DNA from: Thermoplasmatales archaeon SW_10_69_26
GTDB taxonomy: Archaea; Thermoplasmatota; SW-10-69-26
Length of the DNA: 5,374 nt
Assembly (NCBI GenBank): GCA_003009755.1
Contig: PXUB01000041.1
Coordinates: 56,827 to 62,200 of the forward strand
Reading direction: 5' to 3'
Shown here: piece by piece, positions 5,281-5,374 of the stretch
How the letters are laid out: the number at the start of each line of letters is the position of its first letter
Numbering within the stretch: position 1 is the stretch's first letter
Position numbers and translations under genes: made by a program
The notes under the pieces: generated by a model
Database searches by the model: none
Told to the model about the DNA's origin: nothing
What the model saw: the letters and a program-made list of their open reading frames with translations, nothing else

Positions 5281-5374
5281 CTATCCAGGGACCTCGTTGA
5301 CGAGCCTGTACACGCCCTCCTCTGTGATCAACCCTGCCAGGTACACTTCGCTTGGAGTCTGGTAGTCCAGCGCC
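5281..5374 (-). CDS. C-terminal end of a transposase-like protein (truncated by window edge)
   Basis: Thirty residues and a TAG stop are visible, beginning ALDYQTPSEVYLAG and ending LVNEVPG. The 'L-x-Y-x-T-P-x-E-V-Y' pattern is typical of the last part of the integrase-core (rve, DDE) domain of IS3/IS481-type transposases, where it follows the catalytic region. The catalytic residues would lie outside the window, so activity and intactness cannot be judged. A 14-bp stem element begins 12 nt past the stop, a usual distance for an insertion-sequence end. The assignment rests on one short motif, so a host protein cannot be excluded. Confidence 0.5.
   Translation of the reverse strand, partial: ALDYQTPSEVYLAGLITEEGVYRLVNEVPG

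Noticed and set aside
5050-5330. Minus-strand open frame reading GKRKTLGKKKPGVAGG-like repeats through both elements
   Set aside because: The repetition follows from the duplicated DNA hairpin; no start context or family, and the frame ignores the stop of the transposase-like gene.
5150-5365. Plus-strand 71-codon frame across the right repeat
   Set aside because: It crosses the hairpin element and runs antisense to the transposase-like frame. Its resemblance to the frame over the left copy only reflects the DNA repeat.

Overview
This is a GC-rich window that is almost certainly archaeal. It carries an aCPSF1/FttA-type beta-CASP ribonuclease with N-terminal KH domains, an archaeal 20S proteasome beta subunit, two PRC-barrel proteins, and TATA-like boxes (CTTAAATAAG, CTTATGC, CTTATAC) at archaeal spacing ahead of genes. 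The proteasome subunit has an 8-residue propeptide and Glu at the position of Thermoplasma Glu17, which points to Thermoplasmatota or a relative. The acidic PRC-barrel proteins and protease tail could fit a salt-adapted organism. Both placements are inferences, not determinations.

Layout, left to right. Positions 1-63 hold two tandem inverted repeats just beyond the 3' end of fttA. Positions 64-2626 hold a two-gene minus-strand operon, psmB then fttA, with a 10-nt gap. This linkage is known from methanogens (MJ1237/MJ1236, MTH1202/MTH1203) and joins protein turnover with transcription termination and RNA 3'-end processing. Positions 2627-2860 are a divergent promoter region: a strong TATA box serves psmB through a long, potentially structured leader, and a separate box serves the plus-strand gene. 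Positions 2861-3561 hold two small PRC-barrel genes in tandem, each with its own TATA-like box. They align from residue 1, share a C-terminal -EVxA ending, and recall the haloarchaeal CdpB1/CdpB2 division proteins in general type only. The second PRC gene meets a convergent subtilisin-like protease gene (3562-4890, minus) at a shared TGATCA with no spacer. The protease is predicted to be exported and anchored by one C-terminal membrane segment.

Positions 4891-5280 contain no convincing gene. They hold small hairpins and, most notably, two copies of an unusual element: a long GC stem (14 perfect base pairs in the right copy) enclosing two nearly mirror-symmetric T-tracts around a small CCC/GGG hairpin. 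The right copy begins 12 nt past the stop codon of a truncated minus-strand reading frame (5281-5374) that resembles the C-terminus of an integrase-fold (DDE) transposase. The element may therefore mark an insertion-sequence border, a terminator or insulator, or a dispersed repeat. It is the least explained part of the window.
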